Shown in pieces: positions 6,632-14,030 of a stretch of DNA of 37,350 bases; the stretch's first letter is position 1; every line of letters starts with the position of its first letter. Below the pieces are notes generated by a model that saw only the letters and a list, made by a program, of their open reading frames with translations, had not been told where the DNA came from and did not search any database. Origin of the DNA: a virus; the IMG/VR virus record IMGVR_UViG_3300044675_004034, positions 1-37,350 of that record. One strand, written 5' to 3'. A program made the position numbers and the translations under genes.

Positions 6632-7177
6632 ATGGACCCGGAAAAACTCAAAGAAATTCTTGCGGCGCATAAGCTGTGGCGTGTAACAGGCGGCGAGAAG
6701 GGTACGCGCGCCAACCTCGCGCGCGCCGACCTCGTGGGCGCCAACCTCGCGCGCGCCGACCTCGCGGGCGCCAACCTCGCGGACGCCTACCTCGTGGGCG
6801 CCGACCTCGCGGGCGCCAACCTCGCGGGCGCCAACCTCGCGGGCGCCAACCTCGTGGGCGCCAACCTCGCGGACGCCTACCTCGTGGGCGCCGACCTCGC
6901 GCGCGCCAACCTCGCGCGCGCCAACCTCGCGCGCGCCGACCTCGCGGGCGCCGAACAGGTCATTGACGTAGGAATGCCAAACGGCTGGCGCTGCGTTGGC
7001 TGGATGGATAAAGGCGCGCTTTCCGTCCGCGTCGGGTGCCACAACAAGACAATTGCCGATGCCCGCGAATATTGGGCGGGAAAAAAGGATCGCCGCGAAG
7101 TCATGGCCGCTTTGGATTACGTCGAAGCGGTCGCAAAGCTGCGCGCTGAAACAGACAAGTATTGGGAGGCACGCTAG
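6632..7177 (+). CDS. Pentapeptide-repeat protein (181 aa)
   Basis: Residues 1-26 form a short head (MDPEKLKEILAAHKLW...). Residues 27-106 are 16 consecutive pentapeptides of the A(D/N)LXX type (ANLAR, ADLVG, ANLAD, AYLVG and so on), which in the family fold into a right-handed four-sided beta-helix; this length gives about four coils. The remaining 75 residues (VIDVGMPNGWRCVGWMDKGA... to KYWEAR) form a separate, non-repeat domain. Some pentapeptide proteins (Qnr, MfpA) mimic DNA and shield gyrase; whether this one does is unknown. The start is supported by AAGGAG 8 bases upstream. The repeat DNA is open in other frames too, but only this frame has a sensible head, tail and Shine-Dalgarno. Confidence 0.85.
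   Translation: MDPEKLKEILAAHKLWRVTGGEKGTRANLARADLVGANLARADLAGANLADAYLVGADLAGANLAGANLAGANLVGANLADAYLVGADLARANLARANLARADLAGAEQVIDVGMPNGWRCVGWMDKGALSVRVGCHNKTIADAREYWAGKKDRREVMAALDYVEAVAKLRAETDKYWEAR
6710..6949 (+). repeat. 15-bp tandem repeat array (16 units)
   Basis: Sixteen 15-base units of the form GCC-(A/G)AC-CTC-G(C/T)G-(C/G)GC encode the pentapeptides. Units differ by only a few bases and larger blocks recur: the stretch containing the ANLAD-AYLVG-ADLA codons appears twice, 75 bases apart. This points to recent expansion by slippage or unequal recombination. Confidence 0.9.
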
Positions 7178-7375
7178 ATGTCCCGCTATTCAAGCACCGA
7201 CGAAATTCACTGCGTCTGCGGCTACGAAGGAAACGCGATCCTCGTGCGCGTTGGCGACGGCTCGGACGAAATCGACTGCCCGCTCTGCGGAAACTACGTC
7301 GAGGCGGTCGAGCCTGAAGAGGATGACGAAGACGACGAAGACGAAGGCCCGGAACTGCGCGTGGTGCCGTCGTGA
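7178..7375 (+). CDS. Small zinc-ribbon-like protein with acidic tail (65 aa)
   Basis: It starts directly after the pentapeptide-protein stop. Cysteines in HCVCGYEG (two Cys) and DCPLCGNYVEA (CxxC) could hold one zinc ion. A very acidic stretch follows (EPEEDDEDDEDEG), then ELRVVPS. Such small zinc ribbons are common in phages and may bind DNA, RNA or protein. Its stop overlaps the GTG start of the next gene, indicating coupled translation. The function is unknown. Confidence 0.65.
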   Translation: MSRYSSTDEIHCVCGYEGNAILVRVGDGSDEIDCPLCGNYVEAVEPEEDDEDDEDEGPELRVVPS

Positions 7376-7551
7376 TCAACGTGATCCTGTATCGCGGCAA
7401 GCGTATTGAAGAACTCACGCACGACGAGTGCTTGGTCGCCATCCGGCAAATGATGAACGAAGTGAACCGACTTACCGCGCTCATGCCGTATGTCGATTTT
7501 CGCCAGAAGGCGCGCGACATGATGAACGCAAATAAGGGGGGCAAACAATGA
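7372..7551 (+). CDS. Small hypothetical protein with GTG start (59 aa)
   Basis: GTG at 7372 overlaps the previous stop (GTGA), and the frame closes in an ATGA overlap with the next gene. The protein reads MINVILYRGKRIEELTHDEC and continues LVAIRQMMNEVNRLTALMPY, a mostly helical protein. The perfect overlaps on both sides, and the absence of another gene filling the 170 bases, support it. No family recognised. Confidence 0.65.
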   Translation: MINVILYRGKRIEELTHDECLVAIRQMMNEVNRLTALMPYVDFRQKARDMMNANKGGKQ

Positions 7552-7745
7552 GCAAGCTTGCGGACAAAATTCGAGCGCGCTCAAACGATGCGCCGCTGCA
7601 AACAGAGTACATGCTTGACGAAGCCGCCGCCGCCCTTGACGTTGCGTATAACGCGTTGCGGGATGTTCGTAACGATATAGACGGCCCAGCAGAGTCCATT
7701 CGCACTATTGACGCCGCACTCGCCAAGCTGGAGGCCGCGCGATGA
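7548..7745 (+). CDS. Small helical hypothetical protein (65 aa)
   Basis: The protein opens MSKLADKIRARSNDAPLQTE and is followed by heptad-like helices (DEAAAALDVAYNALRDVRNDI, AALAKLEAAR). It overlaps its neighbours by ATGA at both ends. GGGGGG lies upstream as a possible Shine-Dalgarno. It resembles the many short helical proteins of phage early regions; no specific function can be given. Confidence 0.6.
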   Translation: MSKLADKIRARSNDAPLQTEYMLDEAAAALDVAYNALRDVRNDIDGPAESIRTIDAALAKLEAAR

Positions 7746-7936
7746 TCTGCGCCATAGCAGCGTGCGCGCTCGTCGTCGGTGGCGCGACGTGCCAGCCCAA
7801 GGCGCCGCAAGCCGTGCTCTATGCCGACGTATTGGAGCGCGTCGAGTGCGTGACGCTGGTCGATTTCATTCGCCACGTCGGCCCGCGAAACGGCGTGTCG
7901 ATGCGGCGCTTTGAGTACTACAGGTTTGAGAGATAG
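7742..7936 (+). CDS. Small exported-like hypothetical protein (64 aa)
   Basis: The N-terminus MICAIAACALVVGGATCQPK is hydrophobic with little positive charge and could be a weak signal or membrane segment; the cysteine at position 17 is not in a good lipobox. The rest (YADVLERVECVTLVDFIRHV... to YYRFER) is soluble. It overlaps the previous gene by four bases. The upstream sequence GAGG within that gene can serve as Shine-Dalgarno. No family recognised. Confidence 0.5.
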   Translation: MICAIAACALVVGGATCQPKAPQAVLYADVLERVECVTLVDFIRHVGPRNGVSMRRFEYYRFER

Positions 7937-7938
7937 CC

Positions 7939-8157
7939 ATGCCGATACGCTTGCGATTTAACCAACGTGACCGAGCGGCGCTGTTGTCCGCCGACGCGAT
8001 AGGCCGGATAGAGGCGTCGCGCGTGACGCTGCGGCGCTTGATCGCGTTGGGTCTGGTTCGGGTAGGGACTTGGCAAAAGCGGATCGAATACACGCTGACC
8101 AACGAAGGCCGTGTTTGGAAAAAGCAGATTGAGGAGAAAGAGAAATGGACAAGCTGA
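7939..8157 (+). CDS. Winged-helix-like small protein (72 aa)
   Basis: The sequence VTLRRLIALGLVRVGTWQKR followed by IEYTLTNEGRVWKKQIEEK has the helix, turn and beta-hairpin rhythm of small winged-helix proteins, with a 'LTxEG' segment typical of such wings. It could be a transcription regulator of the cluster or a nucleic-acid binding factor; this is inference from pattern. The start follows the previous stop by 2 bases, and the 3' end overlaps the next gene by 13 bases. Confidence 0.5.
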   Translation: MPIRLRFNQRDRAALLSADAIGRIEASRVTLRRLIALGLVRVGTWQKRIEYTLTNEGRVWKKQIEEKEKWTS

Positions 8158-8765
8158 CGCCGGGGATGCTGCGGGATGCAGCGGAGTTTATACGTGTTTT
8201 CTCCGGTTTTCCCGTTGAGGAACAAGTAGCCGCGTTGTTGGAAGAAGCCGCCCGCCGCGAGGGTGGGCAAAAGCCGGAGAATGACGGCCATACTTTTGAT
8301 GCGGTGTGCAAAAAGTGCGGATTTACGCACGCCGGATCAACCGAGCGCGAAGGTCTGGGCAGCGCCGCCAAACAGCGCGTCGAGAACCAAGACGAAATTG
8401 CTTCGTTGCTTATCTTCGACTGGGGGACAGACAAGCTTCCAGATGAAGCCGCAAAGCCGTGGATCGTGATTGACCAGGACTTTTATGTTCTCGTCCCGGC
8501 CGATTTGCTATCAAAGTTCCGCGCATCCGCACGGCAAGCCGAAGCGCAGGCGCCGCAGACGGACGCGGAGGACGAATACCGCAAGGGCTACGCGGCAGGT
8601 GTGGAAATATTCAAGGCCGAACGCGACGCGCTCAAGGCCCGCGTGGCGCGGCTGGAGGATGCGTTGCGAAGAATTCGCGATGGAAATTCATCTGGTCACT
8701 ACACCGAAGCTGGTATGCGGCTGATTGCCGAAGCAGCCCTCGCAGGAGACAAAACCAATGGCTAA
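8145..8765 (+). CDS. Hypothetical early protein, mosaic (206 aa)
   Basis: Segments in order: a helical N-terminus (MDKLTPGMLRDAAEFIRVFS, then a PVEEQVAALLEEAARR helix), a CKKCGFTH pair that could be part of a small zinc site (about residues 55-62), a middle section with WIVIDQDFYVLVPADLLS, and a long Glu/Arg/Ala coiled-coil-like helix (KAERDALKARVARLEDALRRI) near the C-terminus. The last stretch, AGMRLIAEAALAGD, is typical of phage Ead/Ea22-like proteins, which are modular and of unknown function. GAGG lies before the ATG, inside the previous gene. Confidence 0.6.
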   Translation: MDKLTPGMLRDAAEFIRVFSGFPVEEQVAALLEEAARREGGQKPENDGHTFDAVCKKCGFTHAGSTEREGLGSAAKQRVENQDEIASLLIFDWGTDKLPDEAAKPWIVIDQDFYVLVPADLLSKFRASARQAEAQAPQTDAEDEYRKGYAAGVEIFKAERDALKARVARLEDALRRIRDGNSSGHYTEAGMRLIAEAALAGDKTNG

Positions 8766-9048
8766 ACCCAAGACGATCAAGCCGGTGCGTATGTACGCGC
8801 TTTACAGAACAGGTTTTGGCTTTTTGCCAAGAATATTTAAAGACAAAGACAAAGCGCGTTGCGACCCGGCTGCAGTCACGCTTTCCGAATACGAATTGCA
8901 AATCGTCTGCGTCGAAATCCGCGACGCCGCGACGGCGAAGCTGGAGCGGGCCGCGATCTACGCCAAGTGCAAAGCCGCTGGCCTGTCGTTCCGCGACCTG
9001 CGGGGCTCGGGCGACGCCGCTGCCAAGGGAGGGCGCGCCGATGGGTAA
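8758..9048 (+). CDS. Hypothetical early protein (96 aa)
   Basis: The frame from the ATG at 8758 opens MAKPKTIKPVRMYALYRTGF, includes LSEYELQIVCVEIRDAATAK and ends GGRADG. AGGAG lies 10-14 bases before the ATG, which decides this start over an earlier one in the same frame. It overlaps the previous gene by 8 bases and the following gene by 8 bases. The mix of beta and helix with a basic N-terminus is compatible with a small nucleic-acid binding protein, but no family is recognised. Confidence 0.6.
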   Translation: MAKPKTIKPVRMYALYRTGFGFLPRIFKDKDKARCDPAAVTLSEYELQIVCVEIRDAATAKLERAAIYAKCKAAGLSFRDLRGSGDAAAKGGRADG

Positions 9049-9346
9049 GAAGATGACCACAACCGAGGCTGCACGCACTCGTGCGGCACGATTTGCCTCG
9101 TTGCAAGATGGCCGCTACGCAGCGCACGTTTCCGGCTACATCGCGGGCCACCGCGCCGGGTCGCGGCTCACGAAGGCGGAGCGGGCGATTATCGGGGCCG
9201 CGTGTAATTGGTTCGCAAGTAAACAGGGGGCGGGAGAAACGCTGGAAGCACAAATCGAAGAACCGACATGCAATTGCGTCGGCCCGTGGGAGCACGATCT
9301 TGCCAAGAAAGTCGCGGCATACGAAGCAAAGAAGGTGCGCAAATGA
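9041..9346 (+). CDS. Hypothetical early protein (101 aa)
   Basis: It starts MGKKMTTTEAARTRAARFAS and continues GRYAAHVSGYIAGHRAGSRL, a helical, basic first half, then a more acidic second half with the Cys pair TCNCVG. GGGAGGG 9-15 bases upstream is an excellent Shine-Dalgarno and fixes the start. It ends in an ATGA overlap with the Lar-like gene. I do not recognise a family; the pairing with Lar could mean a shared anti-host role, but that is only context. Confidence 0.6.
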   Translation: MGKKMTTTEAARTRAARFASLQDGRYAAHVSGYIAGHRAGSRLTKAERAIIGAACNWFASKQGAGETLEAQIEEPTCNCVGPWEHDLAKKVAAYEAKKVRK

Positions 9347-9519
9347 CCGACACGCTCAAGCCATGCCCGTTTTGCGGAAAGAAGCCGGAAACCATGCCAT
9401 CTGGCGAAGGCGGGCGCGGGCTGATGATCCAGTGCATTACGCCGAAATGCGTCAACCCGCATGTCAGTTACTACAAGCACGACGACGCCATCGAAGCTTG
9501 GAACAGGAGAACGCCATGA
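9343..9519 (+). CDS. Lar-family restriction alleviation protein (58 aa)
   Basis: The short zinc-binding pattern is clear: LKPCPFCGKKPE at the N-terminus, a second Cys pair (QCITPKCVN), and HDDAIEAWNRRTP at the end. This is the signature of Lar-like proteins (Rac prophage Lar, phage Ral type), which relieve type I restriction by modulating the host enzyme. The assignment follows from motif recall; activity in this phage is not shown. The ATG overlaps the preceding stop (ATGA), and the gene again ends in an ATGA overlap. Confidence 0.75.
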   Translation: MTDTLKPCPFCGKKPETMPSGEGGRGLMIQCITPKCVNPHVSYYKHDDAIEAWNRRTP

Positions 9520-9953
9520 CCGACACGCCGGATGCGCTGATTAAAGAGTTCAAAGAAAGCCTTTTCGATTTTTGGGCAAACGGCATCGCCCCGGACACAG
9601 AAATGCTGCGGAGCATGTGCACAGAAGCAGAAAACGCCCTCCGCGCCCGCCTCACCGCAAGCGACGCGGCAATAAAGCGCGTGGCGGAGTTGGAAGCGGC
9701 ATACGCCACGTTGGCAGCGGACCGGAACACACTGGACGCCGACTATTGCCGAGAGATGTGCCGCGCCGACAAAGCAGAGGCAGACTTCGCCGCCGCGCGT
9801 GCCGAGATTGAGCGCAAGGATGCGGCCAAGCAGGAACTTTTGGACGTTATCCAGAACGCCATCGACCACCCGCACGATGGCATCGCGTATCTGCGCGAGT
9901 GGATGGACGGCGGCGAACCCGCCCTCGCGCCAAAGGAGACGAACAATGGATGA
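9516..9953 (+). CDS. Coiled-coil early protein (145 aa)
   Basis: After MTDTPDALIKEFKESLFDFW the protein is dominated by long Ala, Glu and Arg-rich helices (AENALRARLTASDAAIKRVA; AELEAAYATLAADRNTLDAD) up to about residue 110. It ends with a NAIDHPHDGIAYLREWMDGG stretch. This is the make-up of Ead/Ea22-like early proteins with no assigned function. It starts in an ATGA overlap with the Lar-like gene and overlaps the next gene by 8 bases. GGAG precedes the ATG at about 9506. Confidence 0.6.
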   Translation: MTDTPDALIKEFKESLFDFWANGIAPDTEMLRSMCTEAENALRARLTASDAAIKRVAELEAAYATLAADRNTLDADYCREMCRADKAEADFAAARAEIERKDAAKQELLDVIQNAIDHPHDGIAYLREWMDGGEPALAPKETNNG

Positions 9954-10449
9954 AGCCGAACGGTTGCTAAATGACTTAATCGAGCGCGCAGAGCAAGCGT
10001 GCCGGTATGCGCTAAAGCATCAAAACGGTGAAGATGTTGGCGCGGAAGTGATGGCCCGTGTTTGCGAGGAAGCCATTCGCCCTCACCTTGAACGCCACGG
10101 ACATATCTCCGCCGTCCTCGCCGCGATGCGCAAGCCGGGCGGGATGTCGGATAGTTGGCGGTTGGTGCCGGTCAAGCCTACCGCCGAGCAAATGCTTGCG
10201 GCTGATCGAGTGACCGAACAGCGCCACGAGTTTGCAATGGGGTGCAACAAAGCGAAGATCAATGTGACCAATTACGAGGCTTATTCCGCCATGGTCGCAG
10301 AAGCCCCGCAGCCGCCCGCACTCGACCGCGACGGCATTATTGAGGAGTGTGCGAAGGTGGCAGAGGCTGAGCATGCATGCGGCGATTACCGCTACGAAGG
10401 CCCCGCAGAAATAGCCGCCGCGATCCGCGCGATGAAGGTGCAGAAATGA
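9946..10449 (+). CDS. Ead/Ea22-like early protein (167 aa)
   Basis: It begins MDEAERLLNDLIERAEQACR, has a central segment SWRLVPVKPTAEQMLAADRV, and ends with RDGIIEECAKVAEAEHACGD and AEIAAAIRAMKVQK. The central 'W.LVP.KPT.EM' and the C-terminal 'IIEECAKVAE...IAAAIRA' modules are familiar parts of mosaic phage early proteins. No biochemical role is known to me. AAGGAG upstream fixes the start, which overlaps the previous gene; the end overlaps the next gene by four bases. Confidence 0.6.
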   Translation: MDEAERLLNDLIERAEQACRYALKHQNGEDVGAEVMARVCEEAIRPHLERHGHISAVLAAMRKPGGMSDSWRLVPVKPTAEQMLAADRVTEQRHEFAMGCNKAKINVTNYEAYSAMVAEAPQPPALDRDGIIEECAKVAEAEHACGDYRYEGPAEIAAAIRAMKVQK

Positions 10450-10580
10450 GAAATTGGATGTTCGAGGCAACGGGGACGCTTTGGGAGATTATAGTGTTCT
10501 TGCTTACGGTACTAACAGCGCTGTTTCATTTTGCCTGCGTCGCATACGCGCTTGTCTCTATCTGGAGGATTTTTCAATGA
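10446..10580 (+). CDS. Small membrane protein (44 aa)
   Basis: A single hydrophobic segment, IIVFLLTVLTALFHFACVAY, spans roughly residues 15-35, enough for one membrane helix, with a short MRNWMFEATG head and an RIFQ tail. It overlaps both neighbours by ATGA, which supports it as a gene despite its size. Small early membrane proteins in phages often act in superinfection exclusion or membrane signalling; which, if any, applies here is unknown. Confidence 0.55.
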   Translation: MRNWMFEATGTLWEIIVFLLTVLTALFHFACVAYALVSIWRIFQ

Positions 10581-10813
10581 CCGACCCCAGCGAAGTCGTC
10601 GTGAGCGACGAAGATGCTCAAAGGTTTTTGGCCGAATTAGGGATGCGTTGGCGGGCCAAGAACTCTATAGGCGTCGTCTCCACAAAGATAGCCCTTGCCG
10701 CGTTCATCGCAAAGCGCGTGCCGGATGCACCGCCACAAGATAACGGCGAATGCGCGGGGGTTTGGCACGACGGCTTCAACGCCTGCCGCGCCAAAGTGCT
10801 GACCGGCAAATAA
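10577..10813 (+). CDS. Hypothetical early protein (78 aa)
   Basis: It opens MTDPSEVVVSDEDAQRFLAE and contains a VVSTKIALAAFIAKRV helix, ending HDGFNACRAKVLTGK. GGAGG lies 9 bases before the ATG. It is the last of the overlapping small genes; a 48-base gap then separates it from the primase-helicase, which has its own Shine-Dalgarno. I do not recognise a family. Confidence 0.55.
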   Translation: MTDPSEVVVSDEDAQRFLAELGMRWRAKNSIGVVSTKIALAAFIAKRVPDAPPQDNGECAGVWHDGFNACRAKVLTGK

Positions 10814-10861
10814 CGCGCCGTCAAGATTGCGATAAACGCAAGCCCCCGCTAAGGTCCGACA

Positions 10862-13564
10862 ATGAAAAAAATCGACTTCGACAACATCGCGGCACAACAT
10901 ACGCTTTCGGCAGTCGTTGGCCGGGCGGTTCAATTGCGGGCGAACGGCGCGGGGGAATTCGTCGGGCTTTGTCCGTTTCACAACGAACGAACGCCAAGCT
11001 TTACGGTGAGCGACCGAAAGGGTTTCTTCTACTGCCACGGGTGCGGCGAACATGGCGACGTGGTGGATTTTGTCGCCAAGACGAGCGGCGTTGCGATTGG
11101 CGAGGCCGTCAAGATTTTGACCGGCAACGAATACACGCCGACGCCGCGACCGGCAAACGCGCCCGCGTATGACGATTATGCGGGGATCGAGGCGGCGACG
11201 GTCCCCGATAGTCACGAGATGTTCGAACCGGGGCAGGATATTGAGGTGTTCAACCCGCGTCGTGACCGGGTTTGGAAGATGCGCCCGGTTATGGTGTTCC
11301 CCTATCGAGCGCTTGACGGGCGTTTATTGGGGTACGTTTTTCGCGTCGAGTTTGACGACGGCAAGAAGGTAACGCCAACGGTGCGTTTTGTCCGTTTGCC
11401 GGACGGGCGCGAGGTTTGGGCGACGGTTCCGTTTGAGAAGCCGCGCCCGTTGTATTGGGCGGACGCGCGCGGCGGTCAAGTCGTCGTCACAGAAGGCGAG
11501 AAAGCCGCCGACGCAGCCGCCCGGCTGCTTGGGAATATCGCCGTCGCGACGTGGCCGGGCGGGACGCAAGGCGTAAAATACGCCGACTGGTCCGTGCTGG
11601 CAGGCCGTAGCGTGGTGATCTGGCCCGACGCCGACGAGCCGGGCCGGGAAGCCGCGCGCGATATTGCAGACCGCTTGCTTGCGATTGGCGCGACGGTCAA
11701 GGTTGCCGAGCCGGAAGATAACCGCCCCGCCGGATGGGATGCCGCCGACGCTGAAGCCGAAGGATGGGACCGCGCCAAAACGCTTGGCTGGCTGAAAGTC
11801 CGTTGCGTCGTGATCGAGCCGACGCAACCGGAAACCGAACCGCCGCCGCACGAAGGATATAACGAAGGCCCGGCAGACGACGAGCCGGATATTGACGAAC
11901 CCTTGCCTCCGGCACCGCCTATTGACGAAGGAGAAAACGCGCCGTTTCGCGTGCTTGGGTACGACAGCGGGCACTATTTCTATCTGCCGCGCGCGACGCA
12001 ACAGGTTGCCGCCTTGCCTGCGCAATCGCATACTTGGAAAAACCTGATGCAGCTTGCGCCGTCGCATTGGTGGGAAGCAAACTTTCAGGCGATGAACAAG
12101 GCGGGCGAAATGGCCGCAACCGCCGCGCTCTTGGCGAAGGCTCACGCGGTCGGGCCGTTTTTCCCCGAGCGCTTGCACGGTCGCGGGGCTTGGCGGGACG
12201 GAGAACGGGTCATCTATCACTTGGGCGACAAGGCCCTGACGCCGGACGGGACGCGCCGCTTGTACGAGGTCGAAGGCGAAGCGATCTACCAAGCGACCCG
12301 GCCTATTCGCGGGCTAGACTTGGAAACGATGCCCGCCACGTCGCAAGAGTGCCAAGCCCTCGTCGGTATCTGCAAACGCCTGCCGTGGGCAAACCCGCTG
12401 TCAGGCGTCGCGCTAGCAGGCTGGATTGCGATTGCCCCGATCTGCGGCGCGTTGAAATGGCGTCCGCATATTTGGATCACGGGCGGCGCCGGGTCGGGCA
12501 AGTCAACGGTGATGATGGACGTAGTGATGAGGCTCTTGCAGTCGTTTGCCGTCCAGTTCGAGGGAAACACGAGCGAAGCCGGTATCCGGCAAAAGCTCGG
12601 CACCGACGCGCTGCCGATTGTGTTTGACGAAGCGGAAGCAGAAACGGAACGCGCGCAAGGCCGGATTGGCGCCATTGTTGACCTTGCCCGCTTGGCGTCG
12701 TCGGGTGCGCGCGTCGTCAAGGGGTCCAAGAGCGGGGAAGCCGTCGAGTTTACGGTTAGATCGGCGTTTTGTTTCAGCAGTATTGAACACTCGATCAAGC
12801 AGCACGCCGACGAAACCCGTATTAGCAAGCTGGCGCTGGTACGCCGGACGGACGCGCACGCCGACGAGGAATACAAGGCGATGATGTCCGACATTCGAAA
12901 CCTGTTCACGCCGAAATTTGCGTCGTCGTTGTTTTTGCGTATCTGGCACAACATCCCGACGGTGCTTGACAACATCGCCGTTTGTATCGACGCGGCGGCG
13001 CAAGAGTTGCGGGACCGGCGCGCGGCGGATCAGGTCGGCACGCTAATTGGCGGTTACGTTTCGCTGCACATGACGCGCCCGATTGAGTTTAAGGAAGCGG
13101 TTGAATTCGTCCGACGTTATGACTGGTCGGAACATACGGCCATCGCCAGCGCCGACGATAAGACGCGCCTGCTGGAACGCATCCTGACATTCTCCGTCGC
13201 CGTTACCACCGAGGCCGGAAAGAATATGCGCGTCACGATTGCCGACATGCTGCGCGCGGCGCGGTCGATGCACGGCGGGATCATCCCGCAAAGCGACGCT
13301 GTTCGGTTGCTCGGGCCGATGGGGATCAAGGTTGACGATGACGGCGCGATTATCTCGGCCACGTCGCAGCGCTTCAGCCGGGAAATCCTGCGCGGGTCGC
13401 AATGGGAGGCCGACTGGTCGCGGCCCTTGCGCGAATTGAAGGGCGCGCGAAAGGCGAACGTGACCTATTTTGCCGCCGGAGTTCGCGCGCGTGGCACGCT
13501 GATACCTTGGGAGACAATCGGCCTCGATGAAACGCTTGACGATATGGCCGGAGCATTGGTATAA
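10862..13564 (+). CDS. Fused primase-helicase (900 aa)
   Basis: This replication protein makes RNA primers and unwinds DNA. Residues 37-61 form a CHC2-type zinc finger (CPFH, then CHGC). A Toprim catalytic domain follows, with TEGEK at 210-214 and PDADE at 255-259. An acidic, Pro-rich linker covers about 320-360. The C-terminal half is an ATPase with Walker A GGAGSGKST (541-549) and Walker B IVFDEAE (D589, E590), resembling the DUF927-type helicase half of plasmid and phage primases. At 900 aa both activities are complete in one chain. AAGG stands before the ATG. The gene is closed by a terminator at 13614. Confidence 0.9.
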   Translation: MKKIDFDNIAAQHTLSAVVGRAVQLRANGAGEFVGLCPFHNERTPSFTVSDRKGFFYCHGCGEHGDVVDFVAKTSGVAIGEAVKILTGNEYTPTPRPANAPAYDDYAGIEAATVPDSHEMFEPGQDIEVFNPRRDRVWKMRPVMVFPYRALDGRLLGYVFRVEFDDGKKVTPTVRFVRLPDGREVWATVPFEKPRPLYWADARGGQVVVTEGEKAADAAARLLGNIAVATWPGGTQGVKYADWSVLAGRSVVIWPDADEPGREAARDIADRLLAIGATVKVAEPEDNRPAGWDAADAEAEGWDRAKTLGWLKVRCVVIEPTQPETEPPPHEGYNEGPADDEPDIDEPLPPAPPIDEGENAPFRVLGYDSGHYFYLPRATQQVAALPAQSHTWKNLMQLAPSHWWEANFQAMNKAGEMAATAALLAKAHAVGPFFPERLHGRGAWRDGERVIYHLGDKALTPDGTRRLYEVEGEAIYQATRPIRGLDLETMPATSQECQALVGICKRLPWANPLSGVALAGWIAIAPICGALKWRPHIWITGGAGSGKSTVMMDVVMRLLQSFAVQFEGNTSEAGIRQKLGTDALPIVFDEAEAETERAQGRIGAIVDLARLASSGARVVKGSKSGEAVEFTVRSAFCFSSIEHSIKQHADETRISKLALVRRTDAHADEEYKAMMSDIRNLFTPKFASSLFLRIWHNIPTVLDNIAVCIDAAAQELRDRRAADQVGTLIGGYVSLHMTRPIEFKEAVEFVRRYDWSEHTAIASADDKTRLLERILTFSVAVTTEAGKNMRVTIADMLRAARSMHGGIIPQSDAVRLLGPMGIKVDDDGAIISATSQRFSREILRGSQWEADWSRPLRELKGARKANVTYFAAGVRARGTLIPWETIGLDETLDDMAGALV

Positions 13565-13613
13565 ACGCAATGTCCCTTGGCGGGATTTCTTGGGTGTTTC
13601 CTCGCTAAACTTG

Positions 13614-13650
13614 CCCCGGCGCCGGTCCTCCTGGCGTCGGGGTTTTCTTT
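13614..13650 (+). terminator. Intrinsic terminator after primase-helicase
   Basis: CCCCGGCGCC (13614-13623) pairs with GGCGTCGGGG (13633-13642), ten pairs with one G-U, around a 9-base loop, followed directly by TTTTCTTT. It lies 50 bases after the primase stop and should end the first early operon. Confidence 0.9.
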
Positions 13651-13659
13651 AAGTAGAGA

Positions 13660-14030
13660 CACTGCTTCGGCGGTGAGCCTTGCCGTAGGGTCGGCGGTCG
13701 AAAGACCAATGATGTGCCGGAAACGGACATAGCAAGGCTCTCCGACGCAGCGGCGTGGATGGACACGCTAACGAATGGTCGTGCGGTTACGCGGGGCGCT
13801 GAACTCGGCGCTGTCTGGCACCAGTCTGGAGCAGAGACACAAACTATGCCCGCACGATTAGAGCAGCCGGTATCAAGCCCGGCCCGCGTCATTCTACCCC
13901 GGTCAGAATTCCCGATCCCGCAAAGGTCGGGTAAGTAGGCCGGTGCGCGGGGCGGCGGTGCAGGCACAAGCTTGCTAGACCAGCCGCAAGGCGAAAGCCG
14001 AGGTGTCAGGCCATAGCCGCCGCCCCGTTG
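13660..14030 (+). ncRNA. Candidate structured non-coding RNA (about 370 nt)
   Basis: No convincing gene lies between the terminator and the repressor, but the stretch is full of complementary arms. Helix A: 13675-13683 with 13732-13740 (9 bp), enclosing GGTC-GAAA-GACC (13696-13707) and a 7-bp hairpin with a bulged G and another GAAA loop (13712-13730). Helix B: 13776-13786 with 13850-13860 (11 pairs, two G-U). Smaller hairpins: 13753-13768, 13866-13883, 13891-13909 and 13911-13931. Helix C: 13948-13958 with 14017-14027 (11 bp), enclosing GGCGAAAGCC and a competing GCCGCAAGGC. GNRA loops appear only when read as plus-strand RNA, which suggests the direction. I match it to no known RNA family. 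A promoter was not identified. Confidence 0.6.

Noticed and set aside
6581-7042. Long frames in other phases across the pentapeptide array (minus strand 6581-7042, plus strand 6676-6966).
   Set aside because: They consist almost only of translated repeat (VGARE or RGRQP types) and arise because the unit length is a multiple of three. No ribosome site or sensible ends.
11324-12292. A 322-codon minus-strand frame opposite the primase-helicase.
   Set aside because: Overlaps the well-supported primase-helicase and shows no motif or start signal.
13866-13883. A loop resembling the twister ribozyme L4 (CCGGTATCAAGCCCGG).
   Set aside because: The match to the L4 pattern is good, but the conserved cleavage-site UAA, the following A-rich loop and the closing stems are absent at the expected places. 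Kept only as part of the structured RNA.
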